From Chryseobacterium phocaeense (GTDB lineage: Bacteria > Bacteroidota > Bacteroidia > Flavobacteriales > Weeksellaceae), in assembly GCF_900169075.1 (NCBI RefSeq), contig NZ_LT827015.1:2558158-2622157 (forward strand): a stretch of 64,000 bases of DNA, read 5' to 3'. The translations under genes were made by a program, and so were the position numbers. Every line of letters starts with the position of its first letter. Positions within the stretch are counted from its first letter, which is position 1. Below, in pieces: positions 44,586 to 54,108 of the stretch. Under the pieces are notes generated by a model that saw only the letters and a program-made list of their open reading frames with translations, did not search any database and was not told where the DNA came from.

Positions 44586-45365
44586 TTAACCAATATTTAA
44601 AAATTCCTTGACTACATTCGCGAAATCTACAGGATTTTCAGCCTGAACCCAGTGTCCTGCATTTTTTACTGTTACTATTTTAGCTTTTGGAAACTGCTGC
44701 TTAATGCCGTATTCATCCTGAGGAAGGATATAATTTGATTTTTCACCGGCAATAAATAAAGACTCACCTTCAAACACACCAAATTTTATGGCATTCGAAA
44801 CAAATTCATTATATTTTTCCGATAAAGTTTTAAGATTAAACCTCCAATTTAATTTCTTGTTGTCGTCCCAGTATAAATTCTTCGCCAGAAACTGGATCGT
44901 AGATTTTTCAGGAATATACTGGCTCAAGACTGTTTCTACTTCTCCTCTTGAACCCACGGTATTGAAATCCACGGTTTCAAGGGCTTTTATAATTCCCTGG
45001 TGATGCGGAGGATAAGCTTTTGGAGAAATATCCACCACAATAAGCTTTTCTACTTTTTCCGGATATTTCAGGGCAAACTGCATTACAGCCTTTCCACCCA
45101 GGGAGTGGCCTAAGACATGTGCTTTCTGAATCCCGTAATGATCCATATAGTTGGCAATATCATCTGCCAGATCATCGTGGGACATGCTTTCCGAATGAAA
45201 ACTCCTTCCGTGGTTTCTAAGATCAATCAGGTGTACCGGAAGATATTCTCCCAGATCTTTCCCGAAGCTTCCCCAGTTATCGAGCATTCCAAAAAGTCCG
45301 TGAAATACAAGAAGCGGCGTTACCGTAAGATTTTCGCCAAATATTTTTGAGTTTAAGATGTCCAT
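44586..45365 (-). CDS. Alpha/beta hydrolase (YbfF-like esterase)
   Basis: The 259-aa serine hydrolase shows the oxyanion LVFHGLFGMLDNWG (about 18-31), LRNHGRS, and the nucleophile elbow GHSLGG with the Ser at about 98. The late His, KNAGHWVQAENP (about 237-248), is also present. The arrangement matches the YbfF esterase group. It lies on the same strand, 116 nt upstream of the graspetide operon, but there is no evidence it belongs to it. Confidence 0.88.
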   Translation of the reverse strand: MDILNSKIFGENLTVTPLLVFHGLFGMLDNWGSFGKDLGEYLPVHLIDLRNHGRSFHSESMSHDDLADDIANYMDHYGIQKAHVLGHSLGGKAVMQFALKYPEKVEKLIVVDISPKAYPPHHQGIIKALETVDFNTVGSRGEVETVLSQYIPEKSTIQFLAKNLYWDDNKKLNWRFNLKTLSEKYNEFVSNAIKFGVFEGESLFIAGEKSNYILPQDEYGIKQQFPKAKIVTVKNAGHWVQAENPVDFANVVKEFLNIG

Positions 45366-45377
45366 TTTTTTTAATTT

Positions 45378-45514
45378 AGAAATTAGAAGCTAGAAGTTAG
45401 AAATTAGAATTGGGATGCAGAAGTTTTAGGTTTCTATATACATTGACCTGAAATTAAAGTTTAGGGGTAAATCTTGATAAAACCTTTGTCACTAACTTCT
45501 AGCTTCTAATTTCT
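45378..45514. repeat. 23-bp perfect inverted repeat (TTAGAAG word)
   Basis: 45378-45400 is the exact reverse complement of 45492-45514, with a 91-nt spacer. The arms are degenerate tandem copies of AGAAATTAG/AGAAGCTAG. It lies between pdxJ and the esterase on the minus strand. Confidence 0.85.
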
Positions 45515-45524
45515 AACTTCTTAT

Positions 45525-46244
45525 TTACCATTTGGCCAGTCTCTTCAGATACGCCTGAACCGTATTTTCAAGTCCCATATAAAGTGCTTCAGAAACCAAA
45601 GCGTGCCCTATGGAAACTTCCAGAAGATTCGGAATGTTGTCTGCGAAATATTTTAAATTGTCAAGGCTCAGATCATGTCCGGCATTGATCCCTAGCCCAA
45701 ATTCTGTAGCAGCAAGTGCCGTATCATAATAAGGTTTTATCGCCTGTTCTTTGTTGGTAAGATAATTTTTTGCGTAGGCTTCCGTATACAGCTCAATTCT
45801 GTCGGCACCCGTTTTGGCGGCATGCCCTACCAGTTCCGGCAGTGGATCAAGAAAGATGGAAGTACGGATTCCTGCATTTTTGAATTCTGTGATAATCTCC
45901 GTCAGAAAGTCCAGATGCTTTTTGGTATCCCAGCCCGCATTGGAAGTAATGGCATCATCTGCATCGGGAACCAGCGTTACCTGCTCCGGCTTTACTTCCA
46001 GAACCATATCGATAAAAGAGCGGTGCGGATTTCCTTCAATATTGAATTCTGTGGTTACAAGCGGTTTCAGATCGTAGACATCTTTTCTGGTGATATGCCT
46101 TTCGTCCGGCCGTGGATGAATAGTGATTCCCTGCCCTCCGAACTCCTGAATCTTCACTGCTGCTTCCGTTACGCTTGGCGTTTCGCCTCCCCTGGCATTT
46201 CTTAATGTCGCAATTTTATTAATGTTTACGCTTAGCTTTGTCAT
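45525..46244 (-). CDS. pdxJ: Pyridoxine 5'-phosphate synthase
   Basis: It condenses 1-deoxyxylulose 5-phosphate with aminoacetone-3-phosphate to pyridoxine phosphate. The 239-aa TIM barrel shows VNINKIATLRNARGGETPSV near the start, GITIHPRPDERHI (about 36-48), LEVKPEQVTLVPD (about 83-95) and GLGINAGHDL (about 187-196). The family is unmistakable. It is probably transcribed on its own, with repeat elements on both sides. Confidence 0.96.
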   Translation of the reverse strand: MTKLSVNINKIATLRNARGGETPSVTEAAVKIQEFGGQGITIHPRPDERHITRKDVYDLKPLVTTEFNIEGNPHRSFIDMVLEVKPEQVTLVPDADDAITSNAGWDTKKHLDFLTEIITEFKNAGIRTSIFLDPLPELVGHAAKTGADRIELYTEAYAKNYLTNKEQAIKPYYDTALAATEFGLGINAGHDLSLDNLKYFADNIPNLLEVSIGHALVSEALYMGLENTVQAYLKRLAKW

Positions 46245-46270
46245 TTTTATTGAGATGTTAGATCATAAAA

Positions 46271-46422
46271 GATGGAAGGAGGAAGATAGAGGCTGGAAGT
46301 AATTCAGCGTGTACCATTCTTTTCTTGCCACAATCATGATCATAATTAAATTAATTTTAGAAGAGAAGTAGAAATAGTGGAAACTCCATTATCTTCCCTC
46401 TTCTTGCTTCTTGCTTCCATCA
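46271..46422. repeat. Imperfect inverted repeat (GGAAG word)
   Basis: GATGGAAGGAGGAAGATAG (from 46271) faces CTTCTTGCTTCTTGCTTCCA (ending about 46418). The two are loosely complementary: eight terminal bases pair exactly and the rest by word. It sits between pdxJ and the MscS gene on the minus strand. Confidence 0.5.
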
Positions 46423-47688
46423 GACCTTAACACTCACCTGCATCACCTGAAGGTCAAATTCCTTTGAGGCAACAAGCAGGTGGTCAAAAATATCAGCCTG
46501 GATCTGTTCGAAATGTTCCCATTTGGAATCATTGGCGAAACAGTACACTTCAAGGGGCAGCCCCTGCGGTGTAATATCCAGCTGGCGCACCATTTTGGCC
46601 CCATTTTGATCAATGTCCGGATCATTTTCTATATATTTCTGGACATAATACCTGAAAACCCCGATATTGGTCAGCTGTCTTCCGTTGATGGTTTTATCTT
46701 TGTGCTCCAGGTTTAGTTTTTCTTTTTCAATCTCCTGAGTTTTTTCTTCCAGATAATCTGAGATCAGGTTGATTTCTTTTAACCGTTCAATATCTTCTTC
46801 ATTTAAAAATTTAAAGGAATTGATATTGAAATAAACCGATTTCTTGATTCTTCTGGTATTGGATTCAGACATCACCTGAAGGTTTTTGATCTCTGTCGTT
46901 AACAGGTCATAAGTAGGAATTGTTGAAACGGTTTTATCAAAATTCGTAATTTTCGTCGTCAAAAGGCTGATATCCGTGATATTCCCTTCAATGCTGTATT
47001 TCGGGATGCTTACCCAGTCTCCCACTTTAAGGTTTTTGGAAGTGGCCACATGGATTCCGGTGACAAAACCTAAAATAGTGTCCCTGAAAACGAGTACCAG
47101 AACAGCGGTAATGGCCCCAAGACTTCCTACGATCGTTGTTCCTTTAATCCCGAATACGACACAGATCCCTACCACCGAAAAAATAAAAATCCCCAGGATC
47201 TTTACGGTTTCGGAAATGGCATTGAGGGCCATGATTTTATAGAAATCCTGCTTAATGGTAAAATAATTTCTGAAACCTGTCAGTGACCTGTAGAGCATAC
47301 CGGCAAGAATAAGCACCAGCCCTAAATTAATGGATCTATTGATAAAAACGTTGGTTTTGGGCAGCGCTGTAGCCGGAAATATAGACGGATGAATGGCTCC
47401 TACCACTAAAAGGGCGGAAAAGTGAGCCACGGAATTGGTGATCTTCGATTGGTAAATGGATCTTATGACCGGAAATTTTTCGTCATTCCGAAAAAACCTG
47501 AATACAAAATTGATCGCGAATTTGAAGAGAAAATCTACCACTAAAAATACCGCACAAAGCAGGGCCAGTTTCACAATAATATGAACCACCCAATCCATGC
47601 CGCCGGGCGTCACCTGGCTGATGTAGATATAAAGCTGGTCACTTATTTCCTGTAAAAAGCTTTTAGTGTCTTGTATCTCGTCTTTCAT
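46420..47688 (-). CDS. MscS-family mechanosensitive channel
   Basis: The 422-aa protein has about five helices, of which the pore-lining one lies at about 182-205 (GTTIVGSLGAITAVLVLVFRD begins it). The beta domain beginning VGDWVSIPKYSIEGNITDIS (about 227-246) is the MscS central domain. Length and the soluble C-terminal domain suit the larger YbdG-like subgroup. It should gate on membrane tension to release osmolytes. A -7 box lies 6 nt before the start codon. Confidence 0.88.
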   Translation of the reverse strand: MKDEIQDTKSFLQEISDQLYIYISQVTPGGMDWVVHIIVKLALLCAVFLVVDFLFKFAINFVFRFFRNDEKFPVIRSIYQSKITNSVAHFSALLVVGAIHPSIFPATALPKTNVFINRSINLGLVLILAGMLYRSLTGFRNYFTIKQDFYKIMALNAISETVKILGIFIFSVVGICVVFGIKGTTIVGSLGAITAVLVLVFRDTILGFVTGIHVATSKNLKVGDWVSIPKYSIEGNITDISLLTTKITNFDKTVSTIPTYDLLTTEIKNLQVMSESNTRRIKKSVYFNINSFKFLNEEDIERLKEINLISDYLEEKTQEIEKEKLNLEHKDKTINGRQLTNIGVFRYYVQKYIENDPDIDQNGAKMVRQLDITPQGLPLEVYCFANDSKWEHFEQIQADIFDHLLVASKEFDLQVMQVSVKV

Positions 47689-47693
47689 TACAG

Positions 47694-47701
47694 CAAATTT
47701 A
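47694..47701 (-). promoter_or_regulatory. -7 box of the MscS-type gene
   Basis: The plus-strand CAAATTTA reads TAAATTTG, an exact -7 box ending 5 nt upstream of the start codon (47688), the same short spacing as for the TauE, DUF1543 and mutS2 genes. Confidence 0.65.
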
Positions 47702-47811
47702 TAAAATTAAGAGGGATGATGTTAGTATTTCCCCATCAATTTTCATCCCAAATTTTGAAAGCTACCTTCCTCATCTTGTTTTTTCCTATCTTGCATTGAT
47801 AATTTTAAAGA

Positions 47812-48303
47812 ATGGATACAACCTTAATTAATATTCTCTGTCTTATTTTATTGTTTCTTGGAATATTGGGAACATTTTTACCGGTTCTTCCGGGACTTGT
47901 GCTCAGCATCTGCGGCCTTCTGATCTATAAATTCGGGACTGATGCGGATCTGCCGATGATCTATATCTGGGCATTTGGTATCCTTACAGCCGCTTCTGCG
48001 GTGCTCAGTTATGTAATTCCGGCCAAAACCAACAGGAAATACGGAGGCACGCGCTGGGGAAGCATAGGTTCGGTCATTGGAACCATTGTTGGAATTTTCA
48101 TTCCTATTCCGCTGGGATTTCTGATCGGGATGTTTGCAGGGGTATTTATAGGCGAGCTGCTTCATGACAGCAAGGATATGAATAAGGCCCTGAGATCTAC
48201 CAAAGGGGCATTTATCGGTTTTATTTACGGAACCGGGTTCAGTCTTGTGGTGGGTGTGGCAATGTTTTTGGTAGTAGTTTTAGATATGCTTAACATTATT
48301 TAG
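47812..48303 (+). CDS. DUF456 membrane protein
   Basis: The 163-aa protein has four or five helices with the family phrases FLGILGTFLPVLPGLVLSI (about 16-34) and GGTRWGSIGSVIGTIVGI (about 78-95). The Gly-rich GFLIGMFAGVFIGELLHD (about 103-120) is also typical. Function is unknown; it is a small inner-membrane protein. It appears to be a single gene. Confidence 0.88.
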   Translation: MDTTLINILCLILLFLGILGTFLPVLPGLVLSICGLLIYKFGTDADLPMIYIWAFGILTAASAVLSYVIPAKTNRKYGGTRWGSIGSVIGTIVGIFIPIPLGFLIGMFAGVFIGELLHDSKDMNKALRSTKGAFIGFIYGTGFSLVVGVAMFLVVVLDMLNII

Positions 48304-48388
48304 GCCGGAAGCTGGAAGAGGAAGAATGGAAGCCAGTATCCGGCTGAGCTGTGATCAAGTTCATAACAAACATTAAAAACAGAAAATT

Positions 48389-48895
48389 ATGTTCCATAAA
48401 GCCATCATATTCAGTCTTGGCATGCTGACCTTAGCGGGATGCAATGCTCAAAAGAAAGCGAAAGCGCCAGAACCTGGCGCCGGAACCACTACCAATACGA
48501 AAGCTACGAAACCTTCAAAGGAAGAAATCATTTACTTTAACCTGGGTGAGAACAAATTTCTGACGAAATATGAAATGAATGTCACTTTTAAAGAGATTTC
48601 GGAGGACAGCCGCTGTCCTGAAGGCGTTAACTGCATCTGGGCAGGCGTTGCCGTAGCTCAGGTAGAAGTGATGGGAACGTATTCCAGGCCTATGGTCCTA
48701 AAACTGGCTACCACTGAGAACGCCGGCAGGAATTATCATCAGTCAGCAGTGTACAACGGATATATCATTTCCCTGCAGGAAGTAACCCCTTTTCCTACAT
48801 CTGAAGGCGGGGTCAAAGCGCTGGAAGGCAAATACAGGATCGGAATTAAGCTGACAAAAGAAGGCTCCGAAGCCTCCGGTTCTACCAGGAAATAG
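48389..48895 (+). CDS. Putative lipoprotein with conserved Cys motif
   Basis: The 168-aa product has a signal ending in a lipobox, LTLAGC (Cys18). A Thr/Lys linker and a beta-rich domain of about 120 residues follow. The RCPEGVNCIWAGVAVAQVEV segment (two Cys with five residues between, then Trp) is a pattern seen in a Bacteroidota lipoprotein family of unknown function. The 3' end overlaps the convergent ung gene by 14 nt. Confidence 0.75.
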   Translation: MFHKAIIFSLGMLTLAGCNAQKKAKAPEPGAGTTTNTKATKPSKEEIIYFNLGENKFLTKYEMNVTFKEISEDSRCPEGVNCIWAGVAVAQVEVMGTYSRPMVLKLATTENAGRNYHQSAVYNGYIISLQEVTPFPTSEGGVKALEGKYRIGIKLTKEGSEASGSTRK

Positions 48896-49523
48896 GTTTC
48901 TTTCCTTTGGAGATCAGGTATTCATTGATCTTTGAGAAAGGCTTGCTTCCATAAAAACCTCTGTAAACAGAAAACGGTGACGGGTGCGCCGATTTTAAGA
49001 TAAAATGCTTGGCCGGATTAATAAGTTCGGCTTTTTTCTGGGCAAAAGCTCCCCAAAGAACGAAGACCACATTTTCTTTTTGATCCGAAATTTCCTTAAT
49101 GATAAAATCTGTGAATTTTTCCCAGCCTAAGTCTTTATGCGAGTTGGGAGAATGGGCACGGACCGTTAACGTTGCATTCAGCAGCAGAACACCCTGCTTT
49201 CCCCAGTCATCCAGCTCTTTGGATATTCTTTCAATACCCAGATCATCTTTAAGTTCTGTAAAAATATTTTTAAGCGAAGGCGGTGCCGCCACTTGCTCCG
49301 AAACGGAAAAACACAAACCATTAGCCTGATAATCATTATGGTAGGGATCCTGACCGATAATCACGACCTCAACCTCATCAAAAGGGGTAATTTCCAATGC
49401 CCTGAATATTTGATTTTTGGGAGGAAAAACTTTGGTTGCTGCATATTCCTGTTTTACTTTTTCCCAAAGGGTCGTAAAATAGGGAGTATTTTTTATCGGG
49501 GCTAAAACTTCTGTCCAGGTCAT
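48882..49523 (-). CDS. ung: Uracil-DNA glycosylase
   Basis: It removes uracil from DNA in base excision repair. The 213-aa protein has the water-activating loop GQDPYHNDYQANGLCFS (about 56-72) with the catalytic Asp and the base-stacking Phe. The VLLLNATLTVRAHSPNSH segment holds the Asn, and the terminal SAHPSPFS holds the catalytic His. The ATG at 49523 (MTWTEVLAPI) is chosen over the upstream 49586 because it gives the family N-terminus. The stop overlaps the lipoprotein gene by 14 nt. Confidence 0.96.
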   Translation of the reverse strand: MTWTEVLAPIKNTPYFTTLWEKVKQEYAATKVFPPKNQIFRALEITPFDEVEVVIIGQDPYHNDYQANGLCFSVSEQVAAPPSLKNIFTELKDDLGIERISKELDDWGKQGVLLLNATLTVRAHSPNSHKDLGWEKFTDFIIKEISDQKENVVFVLWGAFAQKKAELINPAKHFILKSAHPSPFSVYRGFYGSKPFSKINEYLISKGKKPISW

Positions 49524-49682
49524 TGGGCTAATTTGATAATTTGAAGATATGATAATGTGACAATGCATTGCAGGAATGCCGGACACTTTATTACAAAAAT
49601 ATTCTTTTATTCCTTCAACACCAAATCTGATGAGTGCTTATTTGGCGACGGAAATGTGAGACAATTGAAATGTGAGACCAGA

Positions 49683-50685
49683 TTATGCTTTAAATATTTT
49701 AACCTTCTTTTCAATAAGTATGTAGGAGAAATAAGACAGCAGGATTGAAAAACCAATCAGTAAAAAATTATTGAGATAATAAGAATCCACGATGGTCATT
49801 TTCTGCCTCTTCACGATATAATGAATGATATACAATGAATACGAAATATTTCCTAAGAAATAAACCGCTTTGGTTTCCAGGAACATTTTTATGAGACTTT
49901 TCTTTTCTGAATACAGATGTTTGATAATCAGTGCGGATAAAAGCGGCACAAAGAAAACTCCCCTTCCGGTGTACATCAGCAGAAAAAATAAGATCACCAC
50001 AGCATAAACAAAAAGATTATTTTTCCGAATTTTTATTTCCGGTAGGAAAGCAATACCCATCCCAAGAAGATAGCAGGAGACAGTCCGTATCAGAGAATTT
50101 ACCCCGAAAACGATGTCCAGATACTGTGTGGATCTGTTTCCTGTAACCGTAGCATGATCCCAGTACATATCCGGCAGATAGGGGGGAAATCAGCCGTATC
50201 GCCAGGCCTGAAATAATCAAGATCCAGCCGTTTATTTTGTATTTAAGAATCAACCAGAGCAGGAAAGGGAAGATCAGATAGCAAATCCATTCGGTACTCA
50301 GTGACCAATACACTTCATTCAGCGAATAGTTGGGATTAAAAAAGCATTGTAATAGTCCGGCATTGATCAAAAATTCAGACAGGGAAAGGTTTTCTGCAAT
50401 AAACACACTGATAAAAACCACAGAAAAGAAATACACGGGGTAAATCCTGTTGATTCTTTTTTTATAAAATCTCTGAACCCCTTCCGTGTTTAGATTTTTA
50501 AATTTACCTGAATAAGAAACCGTCAGTAGAAAAGCGCTGAGGACGAAAAAAATATCCACAGCCACATATCCCTTCCCCACAACGGACTGGATCCAATAGG
50601 TTTTAAAATAGAAAAAATGAAAAAAAGTAACCCACAATGCCACAATTCCGCGAAGTCCGGTCAGTGATTTTATTTCGTTTCTCAT
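49683..50685 (-). pseudogene. Acyltransferase 3 (OafA/YrhL type), frameshifted
   Basis: Two overlapping frames carry the N- and C-terminal parts of one membrane acyltransferase. The first begins [19 protein letters not shown], the AT3 signature, at 50685. The second covers the later helices and ends [12 protein letters not shown] at 49683. The shift occurs at a run of six C on the coding strand (plus-strand G run 50181-50186); removing one C joins the frames in a natural sequence ([13 protein letters not shown]). Real mutation, phase-variable tract or sequencing error cannot be told apart. Such enzymes acylate surface polysaccharides. Confidence 0.8.
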
Positions 50686-50732
50686 ATCACAAAAGAAAAA
50701 GTGGATTGAGTTACCCCTCTCAAAATATAAAA

Positions 50733-51239
50733 TCATTTACCGTTCTTTAAGCTGAAAATAATATTATCCGGAAAACCTTCATCCTCTTTTCCCTCTTCCA
50801 AAACAAAATGATGCTTCAACAGAAGATTTTTTGAGTTTTCATTAAGCTTATGGGTAATCGCCACAATTTCCCCCAACTGAAGTTCATTGAAACCAAAATC
50901 CAGAACCGCTTTTAAGGCTTCAGACATGATTCCTTTTCTGTGGTATTCGGGTAAAAGCTCATAGCCCACCTCAGCCGTTTTCCGGTCTTCAGAAAAGTTC
51001 CATAGGCAAATGGTTCCAATGATATTGGGCTGGTCTTTAGAAGCAATTCCCAGATAAATGGTCTGATTGTTCTGCGTTCTTTTTTTGATGGTTAAAATAA
51101 ACTGAAGCGCATCATAATTGTTTTTCGGAGAATTTCTTTTCACGAATTGATTGATCACTTCGTTACTCCGGATTCTCAGAATGTCCTCCACATCGGTTTC
51201 ATGGATGTGACGTAAAATTAAGCGTTCGGTTTTAATCAT
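50733..51239 (-). CDS. GNAT-family N-acetyltransferase (RimJ/RimL-like)
   Basis: The 168-aa protein has [20 protein letters not shown] (3-22), [20 protein letters not shown], and the acetyl-CoA loop [20 protein letters not shown], in which HRKGIMSEA replaces the usual Q/RxxGxG/A. It then has [18 protein letters not shown], the helix typical of protein N-terminal or ribosomal-protein acetyltransferases. Its target is unknown. It overlaps the 51232 gene by 8 nt. Confidence 0.88.
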   Translation of the reverse strand: MIKTERLILRHIHETDVEDILRIRSNEVINQFVKRNSPKNNYDALQFILTIKKRTQNNQTIYLGIASKDQPNIIGTICLWNFSEDRKTAEVGYELLPEYHRKGIMSEALKAVLDFGFNELQLGEIVAITHKLNENSKNLLLKHHFVLEEGKEDEGFPDNIIFSLKNGK

Positions 51240-51759
51240 TTTTATAATGTGACATTTGATATTCTATTTCCTCAGGTGAATGGTATTTTTCTTTATAGGA
51301 TTTCCCTGCATTGTAGCTTTCCTGATTAAAACAGCTTATGACAGCCTCAATTAAAGCCCTTCCATAAGTATTTTTCCGGAAACTGTCTATAATGTGAAAA
51401 CCTGCAAAAGTAATTTCAAAAATAAAATTTAAATGTCTCCCTTTGAGTGCCGAAATATAAGAAGCAATAAAATCAGCATAATCTTTTATTTCTTCCAGAT
51501 GAAGATGGTAAAGTTCTTTTGGAAATATATTTTCATCTACTTTCCAATCAATATTTGAACAGTAATCAGACGGAAATCCTTTATTTATTTCATTTTTATA
51601 GTTTTCTAACTCATAAAGATTCAGTTCAATGAAACCATAGCGATCGTGTGCTCTCCATTTCTGCATACCATGGCGCTTTTCTAAGTTCCAATCAATTATT
51701 TCACTATTTACTGTAAATAATTTTTCTGAATTATAAATTTTCCTATCAATCCTTTCCAT
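51232..51759 (-). CDS. Hypothetical protein upstream of GNAT
   Basis: The 175-aa soluble protein is acidic and aromatic-rich, with phrases such as WRAHDRYGFIELNLYELENY and FEITFAGFHIIDSFRKNTYG. It has no signal peptide or membrane segment. I do not recognise the family. It overlaps the GNAT gene by 8 nt, so the two are co-translated and may act together. Confidence 0.65.
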   Translation of the reverse strand: MERIDRKIYNSEKLFTVNSEIIDWNLEKRHGMQKWRAHDRYGFIELNLYELENYKNEINKGFPSDYCSNIDWKVDENIFPKELYHLHLEEIKDYADFIASYISALKGRHLNFIFEITFAGFHIIDSFRKNTYGRALIEAVISCFNQESYNAGKSYKEKYHSPEEIEYQMSHYKND

Positions 51760-51831
51760 CTAATTTTAGAATATTTCGGGGTGAAAATTTTGTAAATACC
51801 TCAAATATACATAATAATCACATTTTCTCAC

Positions 51832-51839
51832 TAAATTTG
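51832..51839 (+). promoter_or_regulatory. -7 box of mutS2
   Basis: TAAATTTG is an exact -7 box ending at 51839; the GTG start of mutS2 is at 51844. The spacing predicts a leaderless transcript. Confidence 0.65.
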
Positions 51840-51843
51840 CAGT

Positions 51844-53991
51844 GTGTATATAAATAAAGAAGATTTAAACGAATTAGAGTTTCCGCAATTGCTCGCGGAA
51901 ATCTCTCCATTTGCGTATTCTCCGAAAACGAGAGAAAAAATTCTTCAACTTCGTCCCATGGAAATTGACGAGGCGGAACTTTCACTGAAAAAAACGTCGG
52001 AATATCTTTCGAGTTTTGAGAGTTCAAATGCAATTCCGTTCGATGAATACGAAGATATCGAAAGTGAGCTGAAATTGATGCTGATTGAGAATTACCGTCT
52101 GGAAAACAGTGCTTTCATCAAAATAAAAACTTTAACGGAACAGATAGGAAAACTTCAGAAGTTTTTCCCAACCATGCCGGATACTTTCCCAAATCTGATC
52201 GGAGATGTTTCTGAACTGGAGTTCAGAAAGGAAATTATTGACAAAGTAGATAAGGTCTTTAACCGTTTCGGGGAAGTAAAAAGTGACGCCTCCCCTGCTT
52301 TAAAGGAGCTCAGAACTGAAATTCAGCATGCGAAAAAAGCCATCCAGGAAAATTTCAACCGTGCTCTGTTTAATTACGGGCAAAGTGACTTTCTGGATGA
52401 TATCCGGGAAACTATTATTGAAGACATGAGGGTTTTAGCAGTAAAATCCGGGTTCAAGAAAAGAGTGGCAGGAAGAGTTTTAGGAATTTCAAAAACAGGT
52501 TCTATCACTTATATTCAACCGGACAGTGTGGTAAAGCATTATTTCAAGCTGCGCGAAAATGAAGAGGAAGAGAAAAAAGAAATTGACAAAATCCTCAGAA
52601 AGCTTACGGCGGAACTGGCGGAATTCCAACCTCAGCTCTGGAGGTATCAGGTTTATATTTTTGACCTTGACCTTACGAGAGCGAAGGCGAAGTTTGCAGA
52701 GCTGGTGAACGGTATTCTTCCCAAGATCAACCGCCACAGAACATTAAAGCTGAAAGACGCTTTCCATCCTTTGCTGTGGCTGAGAAATAAAGCGGAAAAC
52801 AAAACTATTTTCCCGCAGACCCTGTCATTGACGGATCAGAACAGGATCATCTGTATTTCGGGACCGAATGCGGGAGGAAAATCCATCACTCTGAAAACGG
52901 TGGGCTTGCTTCAGCTGATGATCCAGAGCGGAATTCTGGTGCCTGTACATCCAAGATCTGAAATGTTCTTTTTTGAAAAGATCATGACGGATATTGGGGA
53001 TAACCAGTCTATCGAAAATCATCTTTCCACGTATTCATCAAGGCTTAAGAAAATGGCCGGAATCATTCGTGAGGCAGATGGTCAAACGCTTTTACTGATT
53101 GATGAATTCGGAACGGGATCTGATCCTGAGCTGGGTGGTGCGCTGGCTGAGAGTTTCATGGAGTATTTCTATGATAAAAAGAGTTTTGCGATCATCACTA
53201 CGCACTATACGAATATAAAACTGGTGATAGAACAGCTTCCCCATGCGGAAAACGCTGCGATGCTCTTTGATGAGGAGACGCTGGAACCGATGTATAAGCT
53301 GGAAGTGGGACAGGCAGGAAGTTCATTTACCTTTGAAGTAGCGGAGAAAAACAGGATTCCAAGGTTTATTATCCATGCGGCCAAAAAGAAAGTGGAACAT
53401 GATATTGTGAACCTGGATAAAACGATTGTCAAGCTTCAGCAGGAAAAATTTGAGGTTGAAAAACTGAAAACCGATCTTGCAGAAAGAAAAGAATCTGTAG
53501 AAGACAAACGCGATAATCTCCAGAAGCTGAATGACCAGCTTCAGCAAAAACTTTTCAATTTCCAGAAACTGTATGAGGAGGAACACCGCAAACTTCAGTT
53601 CGGAAATAAAATTGAAGCCTTTATTGACAGTTATGTGAAAGGAAAATCCAGAAAGGATGTTGTGAAGGATTTCGTGAAGATTCTGGAACAGGAAAAATTC
53701 AGGAAAATAGGGGCTGACAAGGATGAGTCCAAACGTCTCCAGGTCGTTAAAAGGAAGATCACACAGCAGCTTAAAAAGGAAGAAGTGATTGAAAAAATTG
53801 CAGAAACCAATGAAAAGCTGGAAGAAAAACGTAAAACCGACCGCGCCGTCTGGATGAAAGAAGGCCAGCGTGTGCGTATTCCGGGAAGCACAAGCGTAGG
53901 AACCATTGAGAAAATCTCTAAAAATAAAGTAACGGTGAACTACGGTACTTTTAAGACGACGATTAATGCGGATGAATTGGAGAGGATTTAA
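51844..53991 (+). CDS. MutS2-type ATPase lacking the Smr domain
   Basis: The 715-aa protein has the MutS core: a long helical lever region (residues about 20-280), then the ABC ATPase with GPNAGGKSIT (about 340-349), LLIDEFGTGSDPELGGALAE (about 417-436), and the helix-turn-helix dimer segment. A coiled coil (about 520-600) and a small beta barrel (RVRIPGSTSVGTIEKISKN) close the protein. There is no C-terminal Smr nuclease domain, which MutS2 usually carries at about residues 700-780. It acts on recombination intermediates or stalled ribosomes in relatives. It starts with GTG 5 nt after the -7 box. Confidence 0.9.
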   Translation: MYINKEDLNELEFPQLLAEISPFAYSPKTREKILQLRPMEIDEAELSLKKTSEYLSSFESSNAIPFDEYEDIESELKLMLIENYRLENSAFIKIKTLTEQIGKLQKFFPTMPDTFPNLIGDVSELEFRKEIIDKVDKVFNRFGEVKSDASPALKELRTEIQHAKKAIQENFNRALFNYGQSDFLDDIRETIIEDMRVLAVKSGFKKRVAGRVLGISKTGSITYIQPDSVVKHYFKLRENEEEEKKEIDKILRKLTAELAEFQPQLWRYQVYIFDLDLTRAKAKFAELVNGILPKINRHRTLKLKDAFHPLLWLRNKAENKTIFPQTLSLTDQNRIICISGPNAGGKSITLKTVGLLQLMIQSGILVPVHPRSEMFFFEKIMTDIGDNQSIENHLSTYSSRLKKMAGIIREADGQTLLLIDEFGTGSDPELGGALAESFMEYFYDKKSFAIITTHYTNIKLVIEQLPHAENAAMLFDEETLEPMYKLEVGQAGSSFTFEVAEKNRIPRFIIHAAKKKVEHDIVNLDKTIVKLQQEKFEVEKLKTDLAERKESVEDKRDNLQKLNDQLQQKLFNFQKLYEEEHRKLQFGNKIEAFIDSYVKGKSRKDVVKDFVKILEQEKFRKIGADKDESKRLQVVKRKITQQLKKEEVIEKIAETNEKLEEKRKTDRAVWMKEGQRVRIPGSTSVGTIEKISKNKVTVNYGTFKTTINADELERI

Positions 53992-54074
53992 TGATTGATT
54001 GATGCGATGATTTGACGATGTGATGATTTGATGATGTGTTGAAAAGATAATTTATACAACTTTTAACTTTATAA

Positions 54075-54104
54075 AAATAGCGCTGATGTGTTCAGCGCTA
54101 TTTC
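54075..54104. terminator. Bidirectional terminator between mutS2 and the T9SS cargo gene
   Basis: AAATAGCGCTGA and TCAGCGCTATTT form a perfect 12-nt hairpin with loop TGTGT, followed by a T-rich run on the plus strand. It lies 5 nt from the convergent gene's stop. Confidence 0.9.
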
Positions 54105-54108
54105 TTTT

